The position numbers and the translations under genes are program-made. A DNA stretch of 64,000 nt from Salinimicrobium sp035607535 (GTDB taxonomy: Bacteria > Bacteroidota > Bacteroidia > Flavobacteriales > Flavobacteriaceae), in contig NZ_JAYDZX010000003.1 in NCBI RefSeq assembly GCF_035607535.1, forward strand, positions 186,001 through 250,000. The letters are read 5' to 3'. The notes below the pieces were generated by a model. That model was not told the origin of the DNA and searched no databases. It was given only the letters and a program-made list of their open reading frames with translations. This document shows positions 49,816-57,349 of the stretch, piece after piece. Positions within the stretch are counted from its first letter, which is position 1. Each line of letters begins with the position of its first letter.

Positions 49816-51261
49816 TTGAAATTCTCTTTAAGAACCCGAATTTTCCTCTCAATGATCGTCCTGGTCTTACTGGCCTCGATCCTTATTGGAGGAATTACGG
49901 TTTTACAATACAAGAAAGAAGCACAGACCTATCACAGGGAGAGGCTGGAGAGGAAGGAAGAGGCAATAAGAGAACATATCAAGTTTGTGGTAGAAAGTAC
50001 TACCTACGAAATAAAGGAGGAGACGGTCTATCTTATTCTTAAACAGGATGACAAGATCCACGAGGTTTCCCAGGTACACAATATGCCAATCAACGTGTAC
50101 AGTTTGGATGGTGACCTTATTCTTAAATCCAACCAATCGTTCTTTCCCGATACTACAGACCTAAGGCTGGACGACCAGGTGCTGGAGCAGTTGCACTCGT
50201 CCTCAAGCAAGAGGGTGATTCGGCACATCGTCAAAAATGACAAAAGATTTCAATCGTCTTATACTTTTATTACCGATAATAAATTCCGCCCTCTGGCAAT
50301 TCTCAATCTTCCTTACCTGGAAGATGATTATTTTATCACCCGGGACCTACGGAATTTTCTGGTAAAACTCACCGAGGTTTACCTGTTTATGCTGGTGCTG
50401 GCCATTCTGCTCGCATATTTCCTTTCAAAATACATCACCCGCAGTCTAAAAACGGTTTCAGAAAGGATACATCAAACCCGACTGGATAAGAAGAACCAGA
50501 AGATAGAGATAGGCAATGTAAGTGAAGAGATATTTACACTCGTGGCTGCCTACAATTCTATGATCGACGAGCTGGAAGAAAGTGCCGCCAAACTTGCGAG
50601 CAGTGAGCGGGAGCAAGCCTGGAGGGAAATGGCAAAGCAGGTGGCGCATGAGATCAAGAATCCGCTTACGCCAATGCGGCTTAGCGTTCAGAATTTCCAG
50701 AGGAAGTTCGATCCCAATGATCCACAGATGCAGCAAAAAGTAGATGAATTCAGTGATACTTTGATCACGCAGATAGATACTATGAGTTCAATAGCTTCCG
50801 CTTTTTCGAATTTTGCGAAGATGCCGGCGCAGCAGAATGAAACCCTCAATGTTCCAAAAATAGTAAAACTTGCCCTCGATATTTTCAACGAAGATTATAT
50901 CCTTTTCTCTTCCGAGAAAGAGGAGATCATAGCCAAATTTGATCGCACTCAGTTGATAAGGGTAGTTACAAACCTGGTGAAAAATGCAGTGCAGGCAGTC
51001 GATAAGGAGAAGAATCCGGCAGTACTGGTGACCGTTACCGAAGAAGAAGGTCGTGCCTGTTTAATAGTATCAGATAATGGAGTGGGAATTTCCGAAGAAA
51101 ATAAGGACAAGGTATTCGAGCCTAAATTCACCACCAAGTCCAGCGGAATGGGTCTAGGCCTTGCGATGGTAAAGAATATTGTAGAGAGCTGCGGTGGGAG
51201 TATAGAGTTTACGTCAAAATTAAATAAAGGCACTATCTTTAAGGTGCACTTTCCAAAATAA
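49816..51261 (+). CDS. two-component sensor histidine kinase
   Basis: This 481-residue membrane kinase has helices at about 9-30 and 190-212, enclosing an extracytoplasmic sensor domain, then a HAMP-like linker. The dimerisation helix has the phospho-acceptor HEIKNPLTPMRLS at about residue 278. The ATPase domain (about 355-480) has the N box LVKNAVQAV and G boxes DNGVGI and GMGLGLAMV. It looks like NtrY-type kinases. It starts with TTG. No response regulator is adjacent, so the partner must be encoded elsewhere. Confidence 0.92.
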   Translation: MKFSLRTRIFLSMIVLVLLASILIGGITVLQYKKEAQTYHRERLERKEEAIREHIKFVVESTTYEIKEETVYLILKQDDKIHEVSQVHNMPINVYSLDGDLILKSNQSFFPDTTDLRLDDQVLEQLHSSSSKRVIRHIVKNDKRFQSSYTFITDNKFRPLAILNLPYLEDDYFITRDLRNFLVKLTEVYLFMLVLAILLAYFLSKYITRSLKTVSERIHQTRLDKKNQKIEIGNVSEEIFTLVAAYNSMIDELEESAAKLASSEREQAWREMAKQVAHEIKNPLTPMRLSVQNFQRKFDPNDPQMQQKVDEFSDTLITQIDTMSSIASAFSNFAKMPAQQNETLNVPKIVKLALDIFNEDYILFSSEKEEIIAKFDRTQLIRVVTNLVKNAVQAVDKEKNPAVLVTVTEEEGRACLIVSDNGVGISEENKDKVFEPKFTTKSSGMGLGLAMVKNIVESCGGSIEFTSKLNKGTIFKVHFPK

Positions 51262-51267
51262 CAAGAA

Positions 51268-52050
51268 ATGGAGTTTGAAAATATACTTTTTGAAGAGAAC
51301 AATAGCATAGGCTACATCACCATTAACAGGCCTTCCAAGTTGAATGCCCTAAACAGGGCAACCATTGGAGAGCTTAATGAAGCTTTTGAATCTGCCAGGG
51401 AAGACCGGGATATCAAGGTGATCATTCTCTCCGGAAGTGGTGAAAAAGCCTTTGTTGCCGGTGCAGATATCAGCGAATTTGCTGAATTCTCTCCGGAAGA
51501 AGGACAACGTCTCGCGGCTGAAGGGCAGGAGAAATTATTTGATGTAGTGGCGAATTTTCCAAAGCCGGTCATTGCAGCTGTCAATGGTTTTGCACTTGGT
51601 GGGGGGCTTGAACTGGCAATGGCTGCACATTTCAGGATCGCCAGCAATAATGCCCGCATGGGATTGCCCGAAGTTTCTTTGGGAGTCATTCCGGGTTATG
51701 GAGGAACCCAGAGATTACCTCAGTTAGTAGGCAAAGGCAAGGCTATGGAGATGATCATGACTGCGGGAATGATCGATGCAAAAGAAGCAAAAGAACATGG
51801 TTTGGTGAACCACGTTACCACACCCGAAGAATTAATTCCCTTAGCCGAAAAACTTGCCGGAAAGATCATGAACAATTCTATGGTAGCGATTGCGGCAGCT
51901 ATTAAAGCTGTTAATGCGAACTACCAGACGGGTATTAATGGTTTTGAAGTAGAAATAGAGGAATTTGGAAGCTCCTTCGGCACCGAAGACTTTAAGGAAG
52001 GAACTTCTGCTTTTCTTAATAAACGCAAAGCAGACTTCCCTGGTAAATAG
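51268..52050 (+). CDS. enoyl-CoA hydratase/isomerase (crotonase)
   Basis: This 260-residue cytosolic enzyme of fatty-acid breakdown hydrates trans-2-enoyl-CoA. The oxyanion-hole strand is AGADISEF at about 66-73. The catalytic glutamates lie in GGGLELAMAAHF (about 109-120) and PEVSLGVIPGYGGTQRL (about 133-149). It begins 6 nt after the kinase stop. The standard length and conserved residues suggest a general short-chain hydratase. Confidence 0.93.
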   Translation: MEFENILFEENNSIGYITINRPSKLNALNRATIGELNEAFESAREDRDIKVIILSGSGEKAFVAGADISEFAEFSPEEGQRLAAEGQEKLFDVVANFPKPVIAAVNGFALGGGLELAMAAHFRIASNNARMGLPEVSLGVIPGYGGTQRLPQLVGKGKAMEMIMTAGMIDAKEAKEHGLVNHVTTPEELIPLAEKLAGKIMNNSMVAIAAAIKAVNANYQTGINGFEVEIEEFGSSFGTEDFKEGTSAFLNKRKADFPGK

Positions 52051-52093
52051 GAAAATTTCCTGATAGTAGGAAAAAATCCTATCTTTGTTCCTT

Positions 52094-53167
52094 ATGGAGA
52101 GGAACGATTTTATCAAGGGGAGAGGGGCGCAGCACCAGGTCAAGAACAGGTTTGATGCCTTGTCTTATGAGATGAGGGATGATTTCCTTAATTATTGTGC
52201 GGCCGAAGGTGAGGAAGCTACCTCTTCTAAAACGGCTTTTATTGAAACCTTTCCTAAGACTATTGTAAACAAAGTAACCAGTCCCGATGTGGGCCTGGAA
52301 TATTCCCTTAACCCTTACCAGGGTTGTGAACATGGCTGCGTCTATTGCTATGCGAGAAATTCCCATGAATACTGGGGCTATGGTGCCGGACTCGATTTTG
52401 AGCAAAAGATCCTCGTAAAACGCAATGCTGTTGAGTTGCTTGAACAACAACTGCGCAGCAGGAGCTGGAAAGCAGCTCCTATCGTGCTTTCGGGAAATAC
52501 AGATTGCTATCAACCTGTAGAGCGAAAACTGGAGATCACCAGGAAGCTGCTACAGACCTTTTTGAAGTACAGGCATCCTGTGGGAATAATTACCAAGAAT
52601 GCGCTCATCCAAAGGGACGTTGATATCCTGCAGGAGCTTGCAAAGGATAATTTAGTGCGGGTTAATTTAAGTATAACTTCTTTGGAGGAACGCACCCGCC
52701 AGTTGCTGGAACCACGTACAGCGAGTATTAAAAAACGCCTGCAGACCATTGAAGTTTTAAGCTCCAGGGGGATACCCGTGAGCGTTATGATGGCCCCCAT
52801 TATTCCATCCATCAACAGCCATGAGATCCTGCCGCTGGTAAAAGAAATCGCAGCAAGAGGGGCTTGTAGTGTGGGTTATACCGTAGTAAGGCTGAATGGT
52901 GCCATAGGGGAAATATTTTCTGAATGGATAAGGAAAGCTATGCCCGGAAGGGCTGAAAAGGTCCTGCATCAAATTGCTGAATGCCACGGCGGAAATCTCA
53001 ACGACAGTCGTTTTGGAAGCCGTATGAAAGGTGACGGAAATATTGCAGACCAGGTAGCACAACAATTTGCTATAGCGAGAAAACTTTATTTAAAGGATCG
53101 GGAGCGGCCCGGCTTAAACTGTGATCTTCACGAGCAATACAAGGATGGGCAAATGAAGCTGTTCTAA
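52094..53167 (+). CDS. PA0069-family radical SAM protein
   Basis: The protein has 357 residues with ATG at MERNDFIKGRG; a TTG three codons upstream is less likely. The 4Fe-4S cluster motif is CEHGCVYC (about residues 77-84; CxxxCxxC), preceded by the conserved SLNPYQG. A partial TIM barrel follows, with LSGNTDCYQPVE and VRVNLSITSLEE. The family is related to spore photoproduct lyase-like enzymes; its reaction is not established. It ends 4 nt into the convergent HD-domain gene. Confidence 0.9.
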   Translation: MERNDFIKGRGAQHQVKNRFDALSYEMRDDFLNYCAAEGEEATSSKTAFIETFPKTIVNKVTSPDVGLEYSLNPYQGCEHGCVYCYARNSHEYWGYGAGLDFEQKILVKRNAVELLEQQLRSRSWKAAPIVLSGNTDCYQPVERKLEITRKLLQTFLKYRHPVGIITKNALIQRDVDILQELAKDNLVRVNLSITSLEERTRQLLEPRTASIKKRLQTIEVLSSRGIPVSVMMAPIIPSINSHEILPLVKEIAARGACSVGYTVVRLNGAIGEIFSEWIRKAMPGRAEKVLHQIAECHGGNLNDSRFGSRMKGDGNIADQVAQQFAIARKLYLKDRERPGLNCDLHEQYKDGQMKLF

Positions 53168-53832
53168 AAATCCCATTTTTGAGAAGGTAGTCCCCATTCT
53201 TTATAGAATTCCTGAAGAAAGTTCTCCATGTACCTGTGCCTTTCTGCGGCGAGTTTTCTTCCGGTAGCGGTATTCATCCGGTCCTTTAAAAGCAGGAGCT
53301 TTTCATAGAAGTGATTAATGGTTGGTGCCGAAGAGCTTTTATATTCCTCTTTTGTCATGTTGAGGTTGGGTTTCACTTCGGGATCAAAAAGTGGGCGGCC
53401 TTTATGTCCGCCGTAGTTAAAGGTACGGGCAATTCCAATTGCCCCCAGCGCGTCCAACCTGTCGGCGTCCTGTACGACGTCCAGTTCAGGGGAACGAAAT
53501 TGCTGCGCTTCATTTCCTCCTTTGAAGGAGATCCACTTTATGATATTCTCTACGTGCTCTATTATAGCTGCAGGTACCTGTTGTTCCTGTAAAAATTCTC
53601 TCGCTAATCTCGGCCCGACAGTTTCATCTCCTTCGTGGAATTTTGAGTCGGCGATATCGTGAAGTAGCGCTCCCAGAGCGACTACAAACTTGTCCACATC
53701 TTCGGAAGCGGCAATGATTTCCGCATTTTTAAGCACTCTTTCTATGTGGAACCAGTCATGACCTCCTTCGGCATTCTTCAGAGTAGTCTTTACAAAATGA
53801 ACGGTATTGTCAATGATCTGGTTCTTATCCAT
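53164..53832 (-). CDS. HD-domain phosphohydrolase
   Basis: This 222-residue cytosolic metal-dependent phosphohydrolase shows the HD-superfamily ligands: HDWFHIERV at about 20-28, LLHDIADSK (HD pair) at about 52-60, and a distal Asp in VQDADRLDALGAIG at about 115-128. It resembles YedJ/YpgQ-type proteins, some of which hydrolyse nucleotides. It is followed on the same strand by, but not overlapping, the acyltransferase upstream (22-nt gap). Confidence 0.9.
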   Translation of the reverse strand: MDKNQIIDNTVHFVKTTLKNAEGGHDWFHIERVLKNAEIIAASEDVDKFVVALGALLHDIADSKFHEGDETVGPRLAREFLQEQQVPAAIIEHVENIIKWISFKGGNEAQQFRSPELDVVQDADRLDALGAIGIARTFNYGGHKGRPLFDPEVKPNLNMTKEEYKSSSAPTINHFYEKLLLLKDRMNTATGRKLAAERHRYMENFLQEFYKEWGLPSQKWDF

Positions 53833-53853
53833 AGGTACTTAAAAACGGCATTT

Positions 53854-54594
53854 TTAGATGATATCGGCAGTAATAGTTCTTTCTACCTGTGCGACGAGGG
53901 CATCGGGTGCTTCAGCGTTTGCAGCAATGGGCTCATGGACTTTTAGCATCAGGTGGACTCCAATACCCATTGGAAAATTTCCGTAGCGAAAAAGTTTCCA
54001 GCTGTTATTGATGGTGATGGGAACAATGACTGCCCCGGGCATTTTCTTGATGAGCAGCTGCAATCCCTGCACCGCAAATTTCTTGGGAGCCCCGGTGCGG
54101 CTGCGGGTTCCTTCAGGAAAAATTACGGCAGAGCGTTTATGTTCATTGAGGTAGTCGGCAAATTTGCTCATCTTCACCAAAGCTTCGCGGCCATTCTTTC
54201 GGTCTATCAAAAGATTACCGCCATGCCGAAGGTTATAAGAAATACTCGGTATTCCTTTTCCAAGTTCTTTTTTGCTCACGAATTTTGGATGATGTTTCCT
54301 AAAGTGCCATATAATGGGAGGAATATCATACATCCCCTGGTGATTTGCAACAAAGATACAGGACTTGTCGACCGGCAAGTCATAAGGGTTTTCAATGCTG
54401 AACCTGGTACCGAGAATGTTAAGGCAGCGCAGCAGAAAAAAGTTAAAGATATCCACACTTTTTTTGTGCGCCTGGTAGCCACCCAACTTGAGACAAATCC
54501 ACTGGATAGGATGAAATACCAGGAGCGTGATAAAAAAGAAAATGTAGAATAATACCGAAAGGGGATAGGAAAGGATCTTTTTAAAGGTCTTCAT
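53854..54594 (-). CDS. lysophospholipid acyltransferase (PlsC family)
   Basis: This 246-residue membrane acyltransferase has two N-terminal hydrophobic helices (about 8-35). Its HX4D motif is NHQGMYDI (about 84-91) and the FPEGTRSRTG motif lies at about 157-166. It is distinct from the 8691-9437 gene in sequence; such duplicates in Bacteroidetes often serve ornithine- or other aminolipid synthesis, but which applies here is not visible. It sits upstream of the HD gene. Confidence 0.88.
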   Translation of the reverse strand: MKTFKKILSYPLSVLFYIFFFITLLVFHPIQWICLKLGGYQAHKKSVDIFNFFLLRCLNILGTRFSIENPYDLPVDKSCIFVANHQGMYDIPPIIWHFRKHHPKFVSKKELGKGIPSISYNLRHGGNLLIDRKNGREALVKMSKFADYLNEHKRSAVIFPEGTRSRTGAPKKFAVQGLQLLIKKMPGAVIVPITINNSWKLFRYGNFPMGIGVHLMLKVHEPIAANAEAPDALVAQVERTITADII

Positions 54595-54654
54595 TTTTAC
54601 TTGCTTGCAAGAGGCTGCAATTTCTACATTTTAATCCTGCTATGCAATATTGAA

Positions 54655-55821
54655 TTAAGCTGCAACTTTTTCCCGCCTTAGCTTTTTAGCTGATTTCTTT
54701 TTAGAAGATTTTTTCCTCAGCTTATTGATCCAGATTATAGTACCGGTGACCGGCAGGCTAGTGGCGATGAGGCAGGCAATAAAGTACAGTATCTTTGAAA
54801 ACGTGCCATAGATCTCCCCCAGGTGAATGGGTTTTATAAGCGAAGCGATCTGCACATTTAATGGTTTATCACTAAAAATGTCTTTTTGAAGAACCTTGCC
54901 GCTTTGGTCCAGCACGAGCTTGTTTGAAATAACAGGTGAAAAAGCCGATTCGTCATACTTCCTGATGTTATACACCGGCGAATCCTCTCCGGGCAATCCA
55001 ATACTCACTTCTCCTTCGTAGTTAAATTCTTCGTGTATAATGGCGTAAATCCTGTCCAGGCTCGCGATATTTTCTTCCGAAACTGGCTCGGGATCGAACT
55101 CAACGCCACCGCCACGATTGAAGACTTTCGTGCCAATAACTGCGCCGGCTGCTTCTCTGTACCACTCGAAGGACCAACACAATCCTGTAAGGCCCATGAT
55201 GATGATAAGCAGCAGGGCATAAAAGCCGAGGGTGTTGTGCAGGTCGTGGTTGATCCTTTTCCAGTTGGCTTTGGTCTTGATCTTAAACCCCTGTTTAAAA
55301 TTTCTCCAGCGCCACTTCCGTGGAAACCACAGAATTAATCCTGAAACAGAAAGGATCATAAAGATAATTGTGGCTATGCCCACAATGGGGCGGCCAATGG
55401 AGCTGTCGAGCAGCAGCCAGCGATGCAGCTTAAACATGCTGAACATAAATTCTGAAGCTGCCGATTCGGGTTGAGCTAATACTTCAGCCGTATGAGGATT
55501 GACAAGAAAGCTGGTGCCACGCCGGTCTTCTGGCGAGGTTTTAATCCGGGCTTCGTAAAATCCTTCCTTTCCGGAGGGAATAGTGATGGAGCTAAGTTGG
55601 CCCAACCCGGCTTCAGAAATTGAATTTTTGAGATTAGTGAGGCTCTTAAGAGGCAGATCTTGTCCATTGAGTACTACATCTTCAGCAAAAATCTCCTCAA
55701 TCTCCTCCTGAAAAACCAGAATCGTGCCGCTAAGACAGATGATGAAAATGATGATTCCGCTGCCAATCCCCAGCCACAGGTGAATGTCATTGATGAATTT
55801 CCGAAAGCTATAGTTCTTCAT
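54655..55821 (-). CDS. PepSY-associated membrane protein (siderophore reductase-like)
   Basis: The protein has 388 residues with ATG at MKNYSFRKFINDIHLWLG; a TTG two codons earlier is rejected. Four membrane helices (about 14-38, 140-165, 190-215 and 338-362) enclose large periplasmic PepSY-type parts. Conserved His in INDIHLW, LHRWLL and INHDLHN fit haem-binding PepSY_TM proteins that reduce ferric siderophores. The location near Feo, ZIP and a TonB receptor supports iron use. The C-terminus is Lys/Arg-rich and cytoplasmic. A palindrome lies just upstream. Confidence 0.85.
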   Translation of the reverse strand: MKNYSFRKFINDIHLWLGIGSGIIIFIICLSGTILVFQEEIEEIFAEDVVLNGQDLPLKSLTNLKNSISEAGLGQLSSITIPSGKEGFYEARIKTSPEDRRGTSFLVNPHTAEVLAQPESAASEFMFSMFKLHRWLLLDSSIGRPIVGIATIIFMILSVSGLILWFPRKWRWRNFKQGFKIKTKANWKRINHDLHNTLGFYALLLIIIMGLTGLCWSFEWYREAAGAVIGTKVFNRGGGVEFDPEPVSEENIASLDRIYAIIHEEFNYEGEVSIGLPGEDSPVYNIRKYDESAFSPVISNKLVLDQSGKVLQKDIFSDKPLNVQIASLIKPIHLGEIYGTFSKILYFIACLIATSLPVTGTIIWINKLRKKSSKKKSAKKLRREKVAA

Positions 55822-55836
55822 GATCAAAATACTATT

Positions 55837-55861
55837 CTTACTTAGACTTGATATAAATAAG
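55837..55861. promoter_or_regulatory. metal-regulator-like palindrome upstream of the PepSY gene
   Basis: The 25-bp imperfect palindrome has arms CTTACTTA and TAAATAAG around GACTTGATA, 15 nt before the PepSY start codon. Its TTAGAC core is shared with the palindrome at 59667-59688. It could bind the DtxR-type regulator or a Fur protein; this is inferred from symmetry and position. Confidence 0.45.
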
Positions 55862-55985
55862 CTGTAAATATAGAAGGATTTGGGAGAAGCAGCAGCTTTT
55901 TATGGCTGATTTTGCTCATCTTTCTCAATCAATTCAGGCTAATGAATTGCAGTAGAGTGATCTGTAATAAATAAGGGCAATAAAA

Positions 55986-56020
55986 AAGGCTGCTCAAAAA
56001 TGCCATTTTTGAGCAGCCTT
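55986..56020 (-). terminator. terminator of the bacilliredoxin gene
   Basis: A near-perfect hairpin with 17-bp arms (AAGGCTGCTCAAAAATG and its complement), then six T on the minus strand. It starts 27 nt after the gene's stop. The upper part of the stem is the recurrent TCAAAAATGNCATTTTTGA palindrome. Confidence 0.9.
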
Positions 56021-56046
56021 CATTGTAATTTTCTTCCGAAGAATTC

Positions 56047-56457
56047 TTAGCAGAATTCGTTGTATGCTTCAGTAAGATTATCGGCAATGATCTCGGCCGG
56101 GCGACCTTCAATATGATGTCTTTCCAGCATGTGTACCAGTTCTCCATCTCTGAACAAAGCCATAGAAGGAGAAGATGGAGGGAATGGAACCATATAATCC
56201 CGCGCCTTTTCGGTAGCTTCACGATCAACTCCTGCAAAAACTGTCACTAAGTGATCTGGACGTTTGCTGTTCTGCAGGCTAATTCTTGCAGCCGGGCGGG
56301 CATTTGCAGCGGCACAACCGCAAACAGAATTCACCACCACCAGGGTAGTTCCTTTTCTGGCAATTGCCTCATCAACCTGCTCTACTGTATGTAATTCTTC
56401 AAACCCAATGCTGGTAAGATCTTCCCGCATTGGCTTCACTAATTCCGGTGGATACAT
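56047..56457 (-). CDS. BrxA/BrxB-type bacilliredoxin
   Basis: This 136-residue thioredoxin-fold protein carries the CGC motif in NSVCGCAAANARPA at about 43-56. Such proteins remove bacillithiol from oxidised protein cysteines where bacillithiol is made; whether this organism makes it cannot be seen here. The length and the MYPPELVKPMREDL opening are typical. It is single, with its own terminator, and divergent from the TerB/DnaJ gene. Confidence 0.92.
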   Translation of the reverse strand: MYPPELVKPMREDLTSIGFEELHTVEQVDEAIARKGTTLVVVNSVCGCAAANARPAARISLQNSKRPDHLVTVFAGVDREATEKARDYMVPFPPSSPSMALFRDGELVHMLERHHIEGRPAEIIADNLTEAYNEFC

Positions 56458-56578
56458 ATATCAATTTTTTATTGTTAGAACTAAAGATGCAAAGATACAA
56501 ATTAAACTAAGAGCATAAATTTTAAGCACATAAACCGGCTTAGGTTCCAAAACGGGGAAGTTTTGCCGTCTTAAATGT

Positions 56579-56586
56579 TATCTTTG
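56579..56586 (+). promoter_or_regulatory. -7 promoter box of the TerB/DnaJ gene
   Basis: TATCTTTG, an exact TAnnTTTG match, ends 18 nt before the ATG at 56605. A TTTG lies upstream (56562-56565), but with shorter spacing than the usual 19 bp. Confidence 0.4.
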
Positions 56587-56604
56587 CGGCCCAAATGTTT
56601 TTGA

Positions 56605-57333
56605 ATGGTTAAGTGGTTTGCCGCCTTTGTCGGGTTTATGTTCTATGGAGCCCGTGGCGCTATCCTTGGTTTTATAATTGGCAGCATTATAGATGCTCTC
56701 ACCTCTTCCCGCAGTGGAGGGTTTAAAATGTTTTCTGAAGAAGAACGTGTCACGCCCGGTGATTTTGAACTTCATCTTCTTACTCTTTCGGCAATTGTCA
56801 TAAAAGCCGACGGCAAAGTGAGCCAGCAGGAGATGGATTACGTGCGCAACTATTTCGTGCAGGCTTACGGAAAGGAACGCGCCAATGCTGTTTTTCGCAC
56901 CTTCAATGAAGTGGTTAAGGACCGGCAACTGGATGAAAGGCGTATTTCACAATTTCTTGTCGCCCGAACTCAGTATGCAGCGCGATTACAGATAGTGCAT
57001 TTTCTTTTTAGTATTGCCAATGCCGATGGCAGCGTGAGCCAGGCCGAAGCAGGTAAAATTAGACAGATCGCCGGCCACCTGCGTATAGGTGTAAAGGATT
57101 TTGAAAGTCTTTATGCTATGTTCTTCCAAACCACCGACAATGCCTATAAGATCCTGGAGATCGACAAATCGGCCTCAGATGCCGAGGTGAAAAAGGCTTT
57201 CAGGACCATGGCCAAGAAATATCACCCCGATAAGATTCAGCACATGGATGAGGCATACATCAAGGGAGCCGAAGAAAAATTCAGGAAAGTACAGGAAGCC
57301 TACGAAAAGATCCAGAAGGAGAGGGGATTTTAG
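56605..57333 (+). CDS. TerB-like and DnaJ domain protein (DjlA-like)
   Basis: The protein has 242 residues. A Gly-rich hydrophobic N-terminus (about 5-30) probably anchors it in the membrane. A TerB-like helical domain follows (about 55-160, two IKADGKVSQQE/ANADGSVSQAE acidic repeats that may bind metal). A C-terminal J domain (about 178-240) has the HPD motif in KYHPDKIQH. This is the order in DjlA-type co-chaperones of DnaK. Position beside metal genes may be coincidence. Confidence 0.9.
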   Translation: MVKWFAAFVGFMFYGARGAILGFIIGSIIDALTSSRSGGFKMFSEEERVTPGDFELHLLTLSAIVIKADGKVSQQEMDYVRNYFVQAYGKERANAVFRTFNEVVKDRQLDERRISQFLVARTQYAARLQIVHFLFSIANADGSVSQAEAGKIRQIAGHLRIGVKDFESLYAMFFQTTDNAYKILEIDKSASDAEVKKAFRTMAKKYHPDKIQHMDEAYIKGAEEKFRKVQEAYEKIQKERGF

Positions 57334-57349
57334 GCTCCAAAAATGATTT

